From contig NZ_CP027295.1 in assembly GCF_005490785.1 (NCBI RefSeq), positions 1,116,001-1,180,000 on the forward strand: a stretch of DNA of 64,000 bases. Direction: 5' to 3'. The position numbers and the translations under genes were made by a program. Under the pieces are notes generated by a model that was given only the letters and a program-made list of their open reading frames with translations, made no database searches and had not been told where the DNA came from. How positions within the stretch are numbered: the stretch's first letter is position 1; each line of letters begins with the position of its first letter. Below are positions 44,086 to 51,811 of the stretch, one piece after another. The stretch is from Brachybacterium sp. SGAir0954 (lineage in GTDB: Bacteria > Actinomycetota > Actinomycetes > Actinomycetales > Dermabacteraceae).

Positions 44086-45408
44086 GTGGTGGTGGGCCTC
44101 GCCGCGATGATCGGCGCGGGCGTCTTCGTCTCGCTCGGTGCCGCGGCGGATCTCGCCGGTCCCGCCGTGCTCGCGGCGCTGCTGCTCGCGGCCGTCGTCG
44201 CGCTCGCCAACGCCACCTCGACCGCCCAGCTCGCCGCTCGCTACCCGACCTCCGGCGGCAGCTACGTCTACGGGCGTGAGCAGCTGGGGCACGGGTGGGG
44301 CTTCCTCGCCGGCTGGTGCTTCGTCATCGGCAAGACGGCCTCCTGCGCGGCGATGGCGCTCGTCGTCGCGGCGTACCTGGTGCCGGAGGAGGTCTGGCGG
44401 CGGCCGGTCGCCGCGGGCGTGGTCCTCGTGCTCACGGCGGTGAACCTCGTGGGCGTCACCCGCACGGCGGCGCTCGCCCGGGTGCTCGTCGCCGTCGCGG
44501 TCACCGCCCTGCTGCTCACCGCGGGCCGCCTCGCCGCGGGCGTCCTCACCGGGCCCGCCATCGGGGCCGACGGCGCGGGGGAGGCCGGGGGAGCGGCCGA
44601 GGGGGACGCCGTGGCCACCGGCGGGACCACGGCCACGGGCCTCGCGGCGGCGGTCCCGGGACCGCTCGCGGACGTGCCGGACGGCACCCTCGGCGTGGTC
44701 CTCGCGGTGCTGCAGGCCGCGGCGATCCTGTTCTTCGCCTTCGCGGGCTACGCCCGGGTCGCGACGCTGGGGGAGGAGGTCACCGCCCCGCGCCGCACCA
44801 TCCCGCGGGCGATCCTGCTGGCCCTCGGCATCGTGCTCGCGCTGTACATGCTGCTCGCGGTGCTGCTCGTGCTCGTCGGTCCCGCTCCGGGCGGGACCGG
44901 CTGGGGAGCGGCGCCCTTCGTCACCGCGCTCGACGCCGTCGGTGCGGGCGGTGGGTGGACGCTCGTCGTGACGGTCGGGGCGACGGCCGCCGCGGCGGGC
45001 TCCCTGCTCGCGCTCGTCGCCGGGGTCTCCCGCACGATGCTCTCGATGGCGCGCGAGGGAGATCTCCCGCGCCCGCTCGCGGCGGTCTCGGCGCGCTTCG
45101 AGGTGCCGTGGCGGGCGGAGGTGACGGTCGGGGCGCTCGTCGTGGCGCTCGTGCTGCTCGTGCCGAGCGCGCTCACGGCCGTCGCGGCCTCGTCCTTCGG
45201 TGTGCTGCTGTACTACGCGGTCGCGAACGCGGCGGCGCTCACCCAGAGGGGTGACGACCGGCTGTTCCCGCGGGCGCTCCAGGTCGTGGGGCTCGCGGGC
45301 TGCGTGCTGCTCGTCGCCGCGCTCCCGTGGCCGACGCTCCTCGCGGGTCTCGGCGTGGTGGCCACCGGGATCCTGGTGCGGCTGCTGGTCCGTTCCCGCA
45401 CTGATTAA
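44086..45408 (+). CDS. APC-superfamily amino acid permease
   Basis: 440 residues from GTG 44086, with about 12 helices. GLAAMIGAGVFVSLG is the helix-1 substrate motif and GYARVATLGEEVTAPRRTIPRAI the conserved loop after helix 6. An Ala/Gly/Glu/Asp-rich insert of about 30 residues lies near 155-190. The start is doubtful: homologous-looking sequence LSRRLGLADAVV precedes GTG 44086 in frame, back to the TGA of the nuclease gene, but contains no ATG, GTG or TTG. A CTG at 44026 is the only alternative. The stop (TAA) lies inside the control region of the ArsR gene. Substrate unknown. Confidence 0.8.
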   Translation: MVVGLAAMIGAGVFVSLGAAADLAGPAVLAALLLAAVVALANATSTAQLAARYPTSGGSYVYGREQLGHGWGFLAGWCFVIGKTASCAAMALVVAAYLVPEEVWRRPVAAGVVLVLTAVNLVGVTRTAALARVLVAVAVTALLLTAGRLAAGVLTGPAIGADGAGEAGGAAEGDAVATGGTTATGLAAAVPGPLADVPDGTLGVVLAVLQAAAILFFAFAGYARVATLGEEVTAPRRTIPRAILLALGIVLALYMLLAVLLVLVGPAPGGTGWGAAPFVTALDAVGAGGGWTLVVTVGATAAAAGSLLALVAGVSRTMLSMAREGDLPRPLAAVSARFEVPWRAEVTVGALVVALVLLVPSALTAVAASSFGVLLYYAVANAAALTQRGDDRLFPRALQVVGLAGCVLLVAALPWPTLLAGLGVVATGILVRLLVRSRTD

Positions 45409-45440
45409 GCGTTGACTTATATGACGGGGGTGGGCAGGAT
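45406..45440 (+). promoter_or_regulatory. Promoter and candidate ArsR operator
   Basis: TTGACT (45412-45417) and CAGGAT (45435-45440) are 17 bp apart, and CAGGAT ends 6 nt before GTG 45447, implying a leaderless mRNA. The dyad TAAG-N6-CTTA (45406-45419) overlaps the -35 box, where an ArsR repressor would bind. Confidence 0.5.
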
Positions 45441-45446
45441 GGCCGC

Positions 45447-45806
45447 GTGCACGCGCTCGACGTCCTCGGCGACCCCGTGCGGCGACGGATCCTCGAGCTC
45501 CTCGCCGCAGGCGGGGAGCGCAGCGCGGGCGAGATCGGCGAGGTGGTCCAGGCGGAGTTCGCCATCAGCCAGCCTGCCGTCTCCCAGCACCTGAAGGTCC
45601 TGCGCGAGCACGGCTTCGCGAGCGTCCGCCCCGAGGGCAGGCGCCGCCTCTACGCGGTGGACCCGCGCGGGCCCGCCGAGGCCCGGCAGTGGCTCACCCC
45701 CTTCGAACGCTTCTGGCTCCCGAAGCTCGACGCGCTCGGCACCGAGATCGCCCGCGGGAAGCGGCAGCGCCGCCTCGCGACCCCACCCCACGAGAAGGAG
45801 ACCTGA
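45447..45806 (+). CDS. ArsR-family transcriptional regulator
   Basis: 119 residues. Winged helix: LGDPVRRRILELLAAG, SAGEIGEVV, ISQPAVSQHLKVLREHGFASVRPEGRRRLYAVD. No metal-binding Cys motif is present, so it is not a metal sensor of the ArsR/SmtB type. It belongs to the branch encoded beside AHSA1/SRPBCC proteins. Its stop is 1 bp from the next start, so it is co-expressed with its likely partner and probably autorepressed. Confidence 0.88.
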   Translation: MHALDVLGDPVRRRILELLAAGGERSAGEIGEVVQAEFAISQPAVSQHLKVLREHGFASVRPEGRRRLYAVDPRGPAEARQWLTPFERFWLPKLDALGTEIARGKRQRRLATPPHEKET

Positions 45807-45807
45807 C

Positions 45808-46467
45808 ATGGTCGACGTCCCCACCCAGCTCGCCTCCGTCAGCCGTGCCTACCGCGTCGAGGAGCGCGACGGCGAGCCCCAGCACGTCCAGACCCTCGAG
45901 CAGGACTACCCCGCCGCCCTCGCGGACGTCTGGGAGGCCGTCACCACCGCGGAGCGCATCGCCCGCTGGTTCCTCCCGATCTCCGGCGAGCTGCGCGAGG
46001 GCGGCCGCTACCAGTTCGAGGGGCAGGCCGGCGGTGAGGTGCTCAGCTGCGAGCCCCCGGCCGACGGCGCCGCCGCCTACTCCGTGAGCTGGGAGGCCAT
46101 GGGCAGCGTCTCCTGGGTGACCGTGCGCCTCGAGGCGGTCTCCGAGGAGTCCACCCGCTTCGAGCTCGAGCACAGCAGCACGGTCGCCGACGTCCCCGCG
46201 GAGATGTGGGAGACCTTCGGCCCCGGCGCGACCGGCGTCGGCTGGGACGGCGGCCTGCTGGGCCTCTCCCTGCACCTCGGCGCCGTCGAGGGCTCGCTCG
46301 CCCCGTCGGAGGCGGAGGCCTGGGCCGGCACCGAGGAGGGACGTTCCTTCTATCGCGGCGCGGCCGACGGCTGGGCCGTCGCCCACACCGCCTCCGGCGA
46401 GGACCCCGAGGTCGCCCAGCGCAACGCCGACGCGACCTACGGCTTCTACACGGGCACCGGGGCCTGA
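45808..46467 (+). CDS. SRPBCC/AHSA1-family protein
   Basis: 219 residues. The helix-grip fold region is about 30-145: LEQDYPAALADVWEAVTTAERIARWFLPISGELREGG... and VTVRLEAVSEESTRFELEHS. The C-terminal third (WAGTEEGRSFYRGAADGWAVAHTASGED) is the extension seen in members paired with ArsR genes. It is probably a small hydrophobic-ligand-binding protein; the role is not established. AAGGAGA precedes the ATG. Confidence 0.85.
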   Translation: MVDVPTQLASVSRAYRVEERDGEPQHVQTLEQDYPAALADVWEAVTTAERIARWFLPISGELREGGRYQFEGQAGGEVLSCEPPADGAAAYSVSWEAMGSVSWVTVRLEAVSEESTRFELEHSSTVADVPAEMWETFGPGATGVGWDGGLLGLSLHLGAVEGSLAPSEAEAWAGTEEGRSFYRGAADGWAVAHTASGEDPEVAQRNADATYGFYTGTGA

Positions 46468-46471
46468 GAGC

Positions 46472-47218
46472 TCAGACCGCGCGGGCGACCAGCACGTACT
46501 CGCGGCCCGGCCGGTCCGGCGCCTCCCGGATCTCCCGGACCTCGAGACCGGCCTCCGCGAGGGAGGCACGCAGCTCCGCCTCCTCGCGGAAGCGGAGGGT
46601 CGAGGTCGAGGAGCGCGTGGTGCCGTCCTCGAAGCGGAAGTCGTCCGTGAAGGTCACCAGCGGCAGCGCCACCTCGACCGACCGCGCACGGCTGCGCACA
46701 CGGCCCACGCCCGGCACCTCGTGCACCTGCGGATCCGTGTCCGCCTGCCAATCCTCCCAGGCCCGCCGCTCCGGCCGGCGGGACTCCGCGACGAACCATC
46801 CGCCGGGGCGCAGGGCGGCGCGGATCCCTCGCAGCGTGCGCAGCCAGGACTCGTCCGTGAGGAACACCTGGGCGACGTTCCCGGTCATCACCGCGAGATC
46901 CGCGCCGAGCGGCGGGAGGTCCGGGGCGGTGCCGTGGATCCAGGTGACCGCCTCGGCGTGGGGTTTGGACCGGGCGACGTCGAGGGAGGCCGCGGCCGGG
47001 TCCACCCCGGTCACCGTCAGACCCCGCGCGGCGAGCCGCACCGCGAGGGAGCCGGTCCCGCAGCCCACGTCCACGATCGTGCGGGCGCCGAGCTCGTCGA
47101 TCAGCGCCTCGTAGTGGTCGAGGTCGTCGCGCTCGCCGTCGAAGGTGTCGTAGCAGGCGGCGAGTCGGGGGTCGGCATAGATCTGATCCGGAGCGGGGTC
47201 CGGGGCGGCGGTGCTCAT
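46472..47218 (-). CDS. Class I SAM-dependent methyltransferase
   Basis: 248 residues. Motif I VDVGCGTGSLAVRLA, then VTGVDPAAASLDVAR (acidic post-motif), and the motif IV-like region ADLAVMTGNVAQVF. The substrate cannot be told. TAGCCT on the minus strand (47225-47230) ends 6 nt before the ATG with no Shine-Dalgarno, so it is probably leaderless. It converges on the AHSA1 gene with only 4 bp between stops. Confidence 0.87.
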   Translation of the reverse strand: MSTAAPDPAPDQIYADPRLAACYDTFDGERDDLDHYEALIDELGARTIVDVGCGTGSLAVRLAARGLTVTGVDPAAASLDVARSKPHAEAVTWIHGTAPDLPPLGADLAVMTGNVAQVFLTDESWLRTLRGIRAALRPGGWFVAESRRPERRAWEDWQADTDPQVHEVPGVGRVRSRARSVEVALPLVTFTDDFRFEDGTTRSSTSTLRFREEAELRASLAEAGLEVREIREAPDRPGREYVLVARAV

Positions 47219-47224
47219 GGGGCG

Positions 47225-47230
47225 AGGCTA
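47225..47230 (-). promoter_or_regulatory. Leaderless -10 of the methyltransferase at 47218
   Basis: TAGCCT on the minus strand, 6 nt before the ATG. Confidence 0.45.
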
Positions 47231-47291
47231 GGGTGCCCGCCCGGCAGGTGACCAGCGGTTTTCTGGGCCGCGCTGCTGTGGACGGCCCACG

Positions 47292-47987
47292 TCAGGTGAA
47301 GCTCGTCCAGGTGGTGTCCGCGTCGATGAGCCAGTGGTTGCGCAGCGTGAGCGCCCGCTCGGTCGCGGCGAGGGCGCCCGCGACGACGAGCGCGGTGTTC
47401 AGCTCGGCGCTCAGGCTGATCGGGGACGTGAAGGTGCCCACGCGCGCCGCGATCACCTCGACCGAGGTCACGAGCTCCACGATCTGCGGGATCGTCACGG
47501 CGAGGCTCACCAGCAGCACCACGATCGCAACGGCACCGAGGATCCGGCTCGCGAGCGGGAAGCGCCGACCCAGCCGCGCCCGCAGCCCCTCGGCTGAGCG
47601 CGGGTGCGGGGTGAGCAGTCGCGCCTCGCCGCCGTCGGGCACGTGGTGCATGCGGGAGAGGCCGTAGCTGGTGCGCGCCACCTCGATCACCCCGCCGGGC
47701 ACGGGGAAGGCGGCGGGCGGATTCGCCACGTGGGTGCGGCGGCCGTCGCGGTACAGCGCCATCGGGGGAGTGGGCTCCTTCTCCTCGGGGTCCAGGCTCC
47801 CGGAGAGCTCGTCCGCGAGGTGGTGCACGTCCACCCCGTAGCGGTGCACGGCGCCGTCGGGCTCCTCGAGGTCGAGGTGGAACAGGGTCCGATGCAGCAG
47901 CTGCCAGGTGCGGAAGGGCTTCAGTGCGCGGCCGTCACCGGGGCGCACGCGGCGCTCGCGGCGTCGTCGGCGGTGCTTGTCGAACAT
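47292..47987 (-). CDS. Membrane protein of unknown function
   Basis: 231 residues, not recognised. It has a very basic N-terminus (KHRRRRRERRVR), a central soluble beta-rich region about 30-150 (FHLDLEEPDGAVHRYGVDVHHLADEL...VIEVARTSYGLSRMH), and two hydrophobic helices at about 160-182 and 196-216. ATG 47987 has GGAG 8 nt upstream. The cytosolic domain before two helices could be a sensor or scaffold, but no motif supports a role. Confidence 0.6.
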   Translation of the reverse strand: MFDKHRRRRRERRVRPGDGRALKPFRTWQLLHRTLFHLDLEEPDGAVHRYGVDVHHLADELSGSLDPEEKEPTPPMALYRDGRRTHVANPPAAFPVPGGVIEVARTSYGLSRMHHVPDGGEARLLTPHPRSAEGLRARLGRRFPLASRILGAVAIVVLLVSLAVTIPQIVELVTSVEVIAARVGTFTSPISLSAELNTALVVAGALAATERALTLRNHWLIDADTTWTSFT

Positions 47988-48131
47988 GACGGAGCTCCGA
48001 TGGTGGGGGCGGGGCCCGGGGGAGGGCCGCTCCCATCCCACCCGGTCGCGCCGCCGATGGCCAGGGCCACGGGCTCATCCTGTCCGAAGGTCGGAGCGGG
48101 CGGAGCCGCCGCCACCGACCCTGGTCGCCCC

Positions 48132-49682
48132 TCAGCGCACCCGGTACTCGCGGGGGAGCTCCTCGAGCAGCCGCAGCCAGATCTCCGAGGCCGACGGGTA
48201 GCTGGCGACCGCGTGCCGCAGCACTCTGACCGGCACCCGGCCCACGATCGCGACGGTCGCGGCGTGGATCAGCTCCCCGGCCTCGGGGCCCACGAGCGTC
48301 GCCCCGAGCAGGGTCCGGGTGGCGGCGTCGACGACGATCTGCGCGGTCCCGGCGGCGTCGTCCCGCAGCAGGGCCGTGCCGGCGGCGCCGGTGAAGGGCA
48401 CCTGCGCCGTGACCACCTCGTGGCCCGCCTCCCACGCGGCCCGCTCGGTGAGCCCCACGCGGGCCACCTGCGGGTCGGTGAAGATCACCTGCGGGACGGG
48501 GACCTCCTCGGGGACCGGCCCCGTCCCGTCGGCCCCGTCGGCCCGGTCGGGCTGCCCCTGCTCGCGCAGCGCCTCCGCGCGGATAGCGGCGCCGAGCACG
48601 CGGGCGCGGTACTTGCCCCAGTGCGTCAGCGGCGCCTCCCCGCTCGCGTCGCCCACGGCCGCGAGCCACGACGGCAGGCCGCCGGAGGTCACGTCCTGCG
48701 GGGTGAGGCCGAGGGCGTCCAGGCCCACGTCGTCCAGCCGCGGGCGGCGCCCCGTCGCGACGAGCACCTCGGCGGCGGTGAGCGTGCGCGCCTCGCCTAC
48801 CGCGTCGCCGCCGCTCAGCTCGAGGGTCACCTCGCCGCCGTGCACGCGGCCCAGGCCCGTCGCCTCCGCCCGCTCGCGCCGTGCCGACGCGACGGTGGTC
48901 CCGGTGAGGACGGTGACGCCCGCGGCCTCGAGCGCTTCGCGCACGTGGATGCCTGCGAAGGGCTCCTCAGCGCCGAGAAGGCCTTCGCCCCGCACGATCA
49001 CGGTCACCTCGCTGCCGAGCGCCGCCATCCAGGTCGCCGCCTCGACCGCGACCACGCCGCCGCCCACGATCGCGAGGGAGGCCGGGACCTCGACCACGCC
49101 CGTCGCATCCCGCGAGGTCCACGGCTCGAGGCCCGTGAAGGCCTCCGGGATCACGGGGGCCGAGCCGGTCGCGATGACGACCCGGCGCCGGGCGCGCACG
49201 GTGACCGCATCGGCGCCCGCCGCCAAACCCTCGCCGGGCCCCACCCGCAGCTCCCGCTCGCCCGTGAGCACGGCGTGCCCGCGCACCACGCGGATCCCCG
49301 CGCCCTCGGCCCAGGAGACCTGGCCGGCGTCGTCGTAGCCGGAGACCCAGGCGTCGCGGCGGGCGAGCAGACCCGCCGGCTCGATCCGCGGGGTGGTGAG
49401 CCCGTCCAGGTGCGCGGCGGTGTGGGCCACGTCGATCGGGCGCAGCAGCGCCTTGGAGGGCATGCACGCGTAGTAGGAGCACTCCCCGCCCATGAGCTCG
49501 CGCTCGACGATCACCGCGGTGAGGTCCGTGCCCTCGATCGCGTACTGGGCGAGGTTCTCGCCCACCGGGCCGCCGCCGATCACGACGACGTCCGCGGTGA
49601 CGGTCTGCGGGTCGGGGCGATCCTCGGGGGTGGTGCTCTCGGCGGCGGTGGTGGTGGACGGGCCCTGCGCGGCGGTGCTCAT
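48132..49682 (-). CDS. FAD-dependent pyridine nucleotide-disulfide oxidoreductase
   Basis: 516 residues, with the dihydrolipoamide dehydrogenase/mercuric reductase layout. FAD site VVVIGGGPVGENLA, redox Cys pair GGECSYYACMPSKALL, NAD(P) site LAIVGGGVVAVEAATWMAALG, second FAD motif WLAAVGDASG. The dimerisation domain ends RHAVASYPSASEIWLRLL. Where lipoamide dehydrogenase and glutathione reductase have the catalytic base HPT..E, this protein has YPS..E, so its disulfide chemistry or substrate must differ. TAGCGT on the minus strand (49689-49694) is 6 nt before the ATG (leaderless). A 9-bp repeat encodes an inserted Ala/Gly/Asp-rich loop near residue 385. Confidence 0.85.
   Translation of the reverse strand: MSTAAQGPSTTTAAESTTPEDRPDPQTVTADVVVIGGGPVGENLAQYAIEGTDLTAVIVERELMGGECSYYACMPSKALLRPIDVAHTAAHLDGLTTPRIEPAGLLARRDAWVSGYDDAGQVSWAEGAGIRVVRGHAVLTGERELRVGPGEGLAAGADAVTVRARRRVVIATGSAPVIPEAFTGLEPWTSRDATGVVEVPASLAIVGGGVVAVEAATWMAALGSEVTVIVRGEGLLGAEEPFAGIHVREALEAAGVTVLTGTTVASARRERAEATGLGRVHGGEVTLELSGGDAVGEARTLTAAEVLVATGRRPRLDDVGLDALGLTPQDVTSGGLPSWLAAVGDASGEAPLTHWGKYRARVLGAAIRAEALREQGQPDRADGADGTGPVPEEVPVPQVIFTDPQVARVGLTERAAWEAGHEVVTAQVPFTGAAGTALLRDDAAGTAQIVVDAATRTLLGATLVGPEAGELIHAATVAIVGRVPVRVLRHAVASYPSASEIWLRLLEELPREYRVR
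48519..48550. repeat. 9-bp repeat (GTCGGCCCC-type) inside the oxidoreductase gene
   Basis: GTCGGCCCC (48528), GTCGGCCCG (48537) and a degenerate third copy follow each other with 9-bp period, encoding an Asp/Gly/Ala loop on the minus strand. Confidence 0.55.
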
Positions 49683-49688
49683 GGCGTC

Positions 49689-49694
49689 ACGCTA
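49689..49694 (-). promoter_or_regulatory. Leaderless -10 of the disulfide oxidoreductase
   Basis: TAGCGT on the minus strand, 6 nt before ATG 49682. Confidence 0.5.
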
Positions 49695-49748
49695 CGCGCG
49701 TCGGCGGGCCCGTGGTGGGGTGCGGCGAAGGGGGACAGAGCACGCCGG

Positions 49749-49754
49749 TACTCT
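49749..49754 (+). promoter_or_regulatory. Leaderless -10 of the HAD phosphatase
   Basis: TACTCT, 6 nt before GTG 49761, no Shine-Dalgarno. Confidence 0.5.
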
Positions 49755-49760
49755 CCGAGG

Positions 49761-50588
49761 GTGACCTTCCGACTCGTCGCCTCCGACCTCGACGGCACCC
49801 TGCTCCGCGACGACGGGTCCGTGGCGCCCCGCACCCGCGCCGCCCTCGACGCGGTGCGCGCCGCCGGCGCGGCGGTGATCCCCGTGACCGCCCGGCAGCC
49901 GATCGGCGTGCGGGCGATCGCGGCAGCGGCGGGGATCGAGGGCCGCGTGCTGTGCAGCAACGGGGCGCTGTGCGTGGACCCGGGCACGGGGGAGACGCTC
50001 TGGGAGGAGACGGTCGCCGTGGCCGCGCAGCGGGAGCTCGCCCACGCCCTCCGGCGGGCGGTCCCCGGCGTGCTGTTCGCGAGCGTCCGGGACCGGGGCG
50101 AGGTGTTCGTCGCCGAGCGGGACTACATCGCCGGCGTGCGCTACGCCGACCACAAGCGCGACCCGGCGACGATGATCCCGGCCGGGTGGGACCTCGTCAC
50201 CGGCACGGCGAGCCTGAAGTTCCTCGCCCGCCACCCCGCGCTGCCGGCCGACGCCCTGCTCGAGGCGGCGCGGTCGCTGGGCGTCGAGGGCGTGGAGCTC
50301 ACCCATTCGGGCGCGCCGTTCCTCGAGGTGCAGCCCGCCGGGATCACGAAGGGTGCCGCGCTCGCCCGGCTGTGCGACGCGCTGGGCGTGGCACGGGAGG
50401 AGGTGCTGGCCTTCGGTGACGCCCCGAACGACCGCGACATGGTCGCGTGGGCGGGGCACGGCGTGGCCGTCGGCAACGCCGCGGGCGAGGTGCGGGAGGT
50501 CGCGGCGGAGGTCACCGCGAGCAACGAGGACGACGGCGTCGCGCGGGTCCTCGAGCGCCTGCTGGCCGGCGGTGCTTTCGGGCGCTGA
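49761..50588 (+). CDS. Cof-type HAD phosphatase
   Basis: 275 residues. Motif I ASDLDGTLL (nucleophile Asp), motif II VTARQP, motif III Lys in QPAGITKGAAL, motif IV FGDAPNDRDM; a C2-type cap lies between. It belongs to the YbiV/Cof sugar-phosphate phosphatase type. TACTCT (49749-49754) ends 6 nt before GTG 49761 without a Shine-Dalgarno, so it is leaderless; it faces an equally leaderless divergent oxidoreductase gene. Confidence 0.9.
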   Translation: MTFRLVASDLDGTLLRDDGSVAPRTRAALDAVRAAGAAVIPVTARQPIGVRAIAAAAGIEGRVLCSNGALCVDPGTGETLWEETVAVAAQRELAHALRRAVPGVLFASVRDRGEVFVAERDYIAGVRYADHKRDPATMIPAGWDLVTGTASLKFLARHPALPADALLEAARSLGVEGVELTHSGAPFLEVQPAGITKGAALARLCDALGVAREEVLAFGDAPNDRDMVAWAGHGVAVGNAAGEVREVAAEVTASNEDDGVARVLERLLAGGAFGR

Positions 50589-50640
50589 GACGGGCCGTCC
50601 ACAGCGGTGGCGGTGGTCCTCGGTCGTCGGCCCCCGCTCG

Positions 50641-50646
50641 TAGGCT
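50641..50646 (+). promoter_or_regulatory. Leaderless -10 of sbcD
   Basis: TAGGCT, 7 nt before ATG 50654. Confidence 0.5.
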
Positions 50647-50653
50647 CAGGGGC

Positions 50654-51811
50654 ATGAGGATCCTGCACACCTCGGACTGGCACCTGGGCCGCACCCTGCA
50701 CAAGGTCGACCTGCACGAGCACCAGGCCGCGTTCCTGGACTGGGTGGTGGAGACCGTGGTCGAGCGCGCCGTGGACGTGGTCGTCGTCCCCGGCGACGTC
50801 TACGACCGCGCGGTCCCGGCCGTCTCGAGCGTGCGGCTGCTGGACCGGGCGCTCGCGCGCATGGCCGAGCACACCACCGTGATCATCACGCCCGGCAACC
50901 ACGACTCCGCGGACCGTCTCGGCTTCGGCCGTGAGCTCATGCGCGCGGGTATCCACCTGCTCACCGACCTCCCCGGCATCGAGCACCCGGTGAGCGTCGA
51001 GGACGAGTACGGCGAGGTGCTCTTCTTCGGCCTGCCCTACCTCGAGCCGGACGTCGCCCGCACCGCGCTCGTCGGCCGGGAGGAGGCGCCGCTCGCCCGC
51101 AGCCACGAGGCCGTCACGCGCACGGCCCTGGACCGGGTGCGGGAGCGGGCGGCCGCGCACCCCGGGGCGCGCACCGTGGTCCTCGCCCACACCTTCGTCA
51201 CCGGCGGCGAGGGCAGCGACTCCGAGCGGGACCTCTCCGTGGGCGGCGTGGACTCCGTTCCCGCCGGGGTGCTGAGCGGCATCGACTACCTCGCGCTCGG
51301 CCACCTCCACGGCTGCCAGGACCTCACGGCGACCGTCGGCGCCCCCGCCTGGTACTCCGGGTCGCCGCTCGCCTTCTCCTTCTCCGAGCGCCGCCACCGC
51401 AAGGCCGTGCTGCTCGTGGAGCTGGGGGAGCGGGGGCAGGTCGAGGTCGAGCGCCTCGCGACCCCCGTGCCGCGGCGCCTCACCGAGCTGCGCGGCACGC
51501 TCGAGGAGATCCTCGCCGAGGGCGAGGAGCACGGCGGGGACTGGGTCAAGGCCGTCGTCACGGACCCCGCCCGTCCCGCCCACCTGCAGGAGCGGCTGCG
51601 GGAGGCGTTCCCCGAACTGCTGCTCACCGAGTACGCGCCCGAGGGTCGCGAGCAGGGCGCCGCCGCCCCCGTGGTGCGCCGCGAGGCGGATCCGCTCGAG
51701 GTCATGGACCAGTTCCTCACCGACGCGACGGGCGGCGCCCCGAGCCCCGCGGAGCACGACGTGCTCGAGCAGGCCTATGCGCACGTGCGCCGGGAGCAGG
51801 CCGCCTCGTGA
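50654..51811 (+). CDS. sbcD: Exonuclease SbcD (Mre11-type nuclease subunit)
   Basis: 385 residues. Phosphoesterase motifs: ILHTSDWHLGR (DxH), VPGDVYDRA (GD), TPGNHDSADRL (GNHD), LAHTFVTGGEGS, ALGHLHG (GHxH). With SbcC it cleaves DNA ends and hairpins. TAGGCT (50641-50646) ends 7 nt before the ATG, implying a leaderless transcript. Overlaps sbcC by GTGA. Confidence 0.93.
   Translation: MRILHTSDWHLGRTLHKVDLHEHQAAFLDWVVETVVERAVDVVVVPGDVYDRAVPAVSSVRLLDRALARMAEHTTVIITPGNHDSADRLGFGRELMRAGIHLLTDLPGIEHPVSVEDEYGEVLFFGLPYLEPDVARTALVGREEAPLARSHEAVTRTALDRVRERAAAHPGARTVVLAHTFVTGGEGSDSERDLSVGGVDSVPAGVLSGIDYLALGHLHGCQDLTATVGAPAWYSGSPLAFSFSERRHRKAVLLVELGERGQVEVERLATPVPRRLTELRGTLEEILAEGEEHGGDWVKAVVTDPARPAHLQERLREAFPELLLTEYAPEGREQGAAAPVVRREADPLEVMDQFLTDATGGAPSPAEHDVLEQAYAHVRREQAAS

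Noticed and set aside
41299-44292. 997-codon minus-strand frame
   Set aside because: Antisense shadow of the ExeM-like nuclease, which has a signal peptide and a complete catalytic set.
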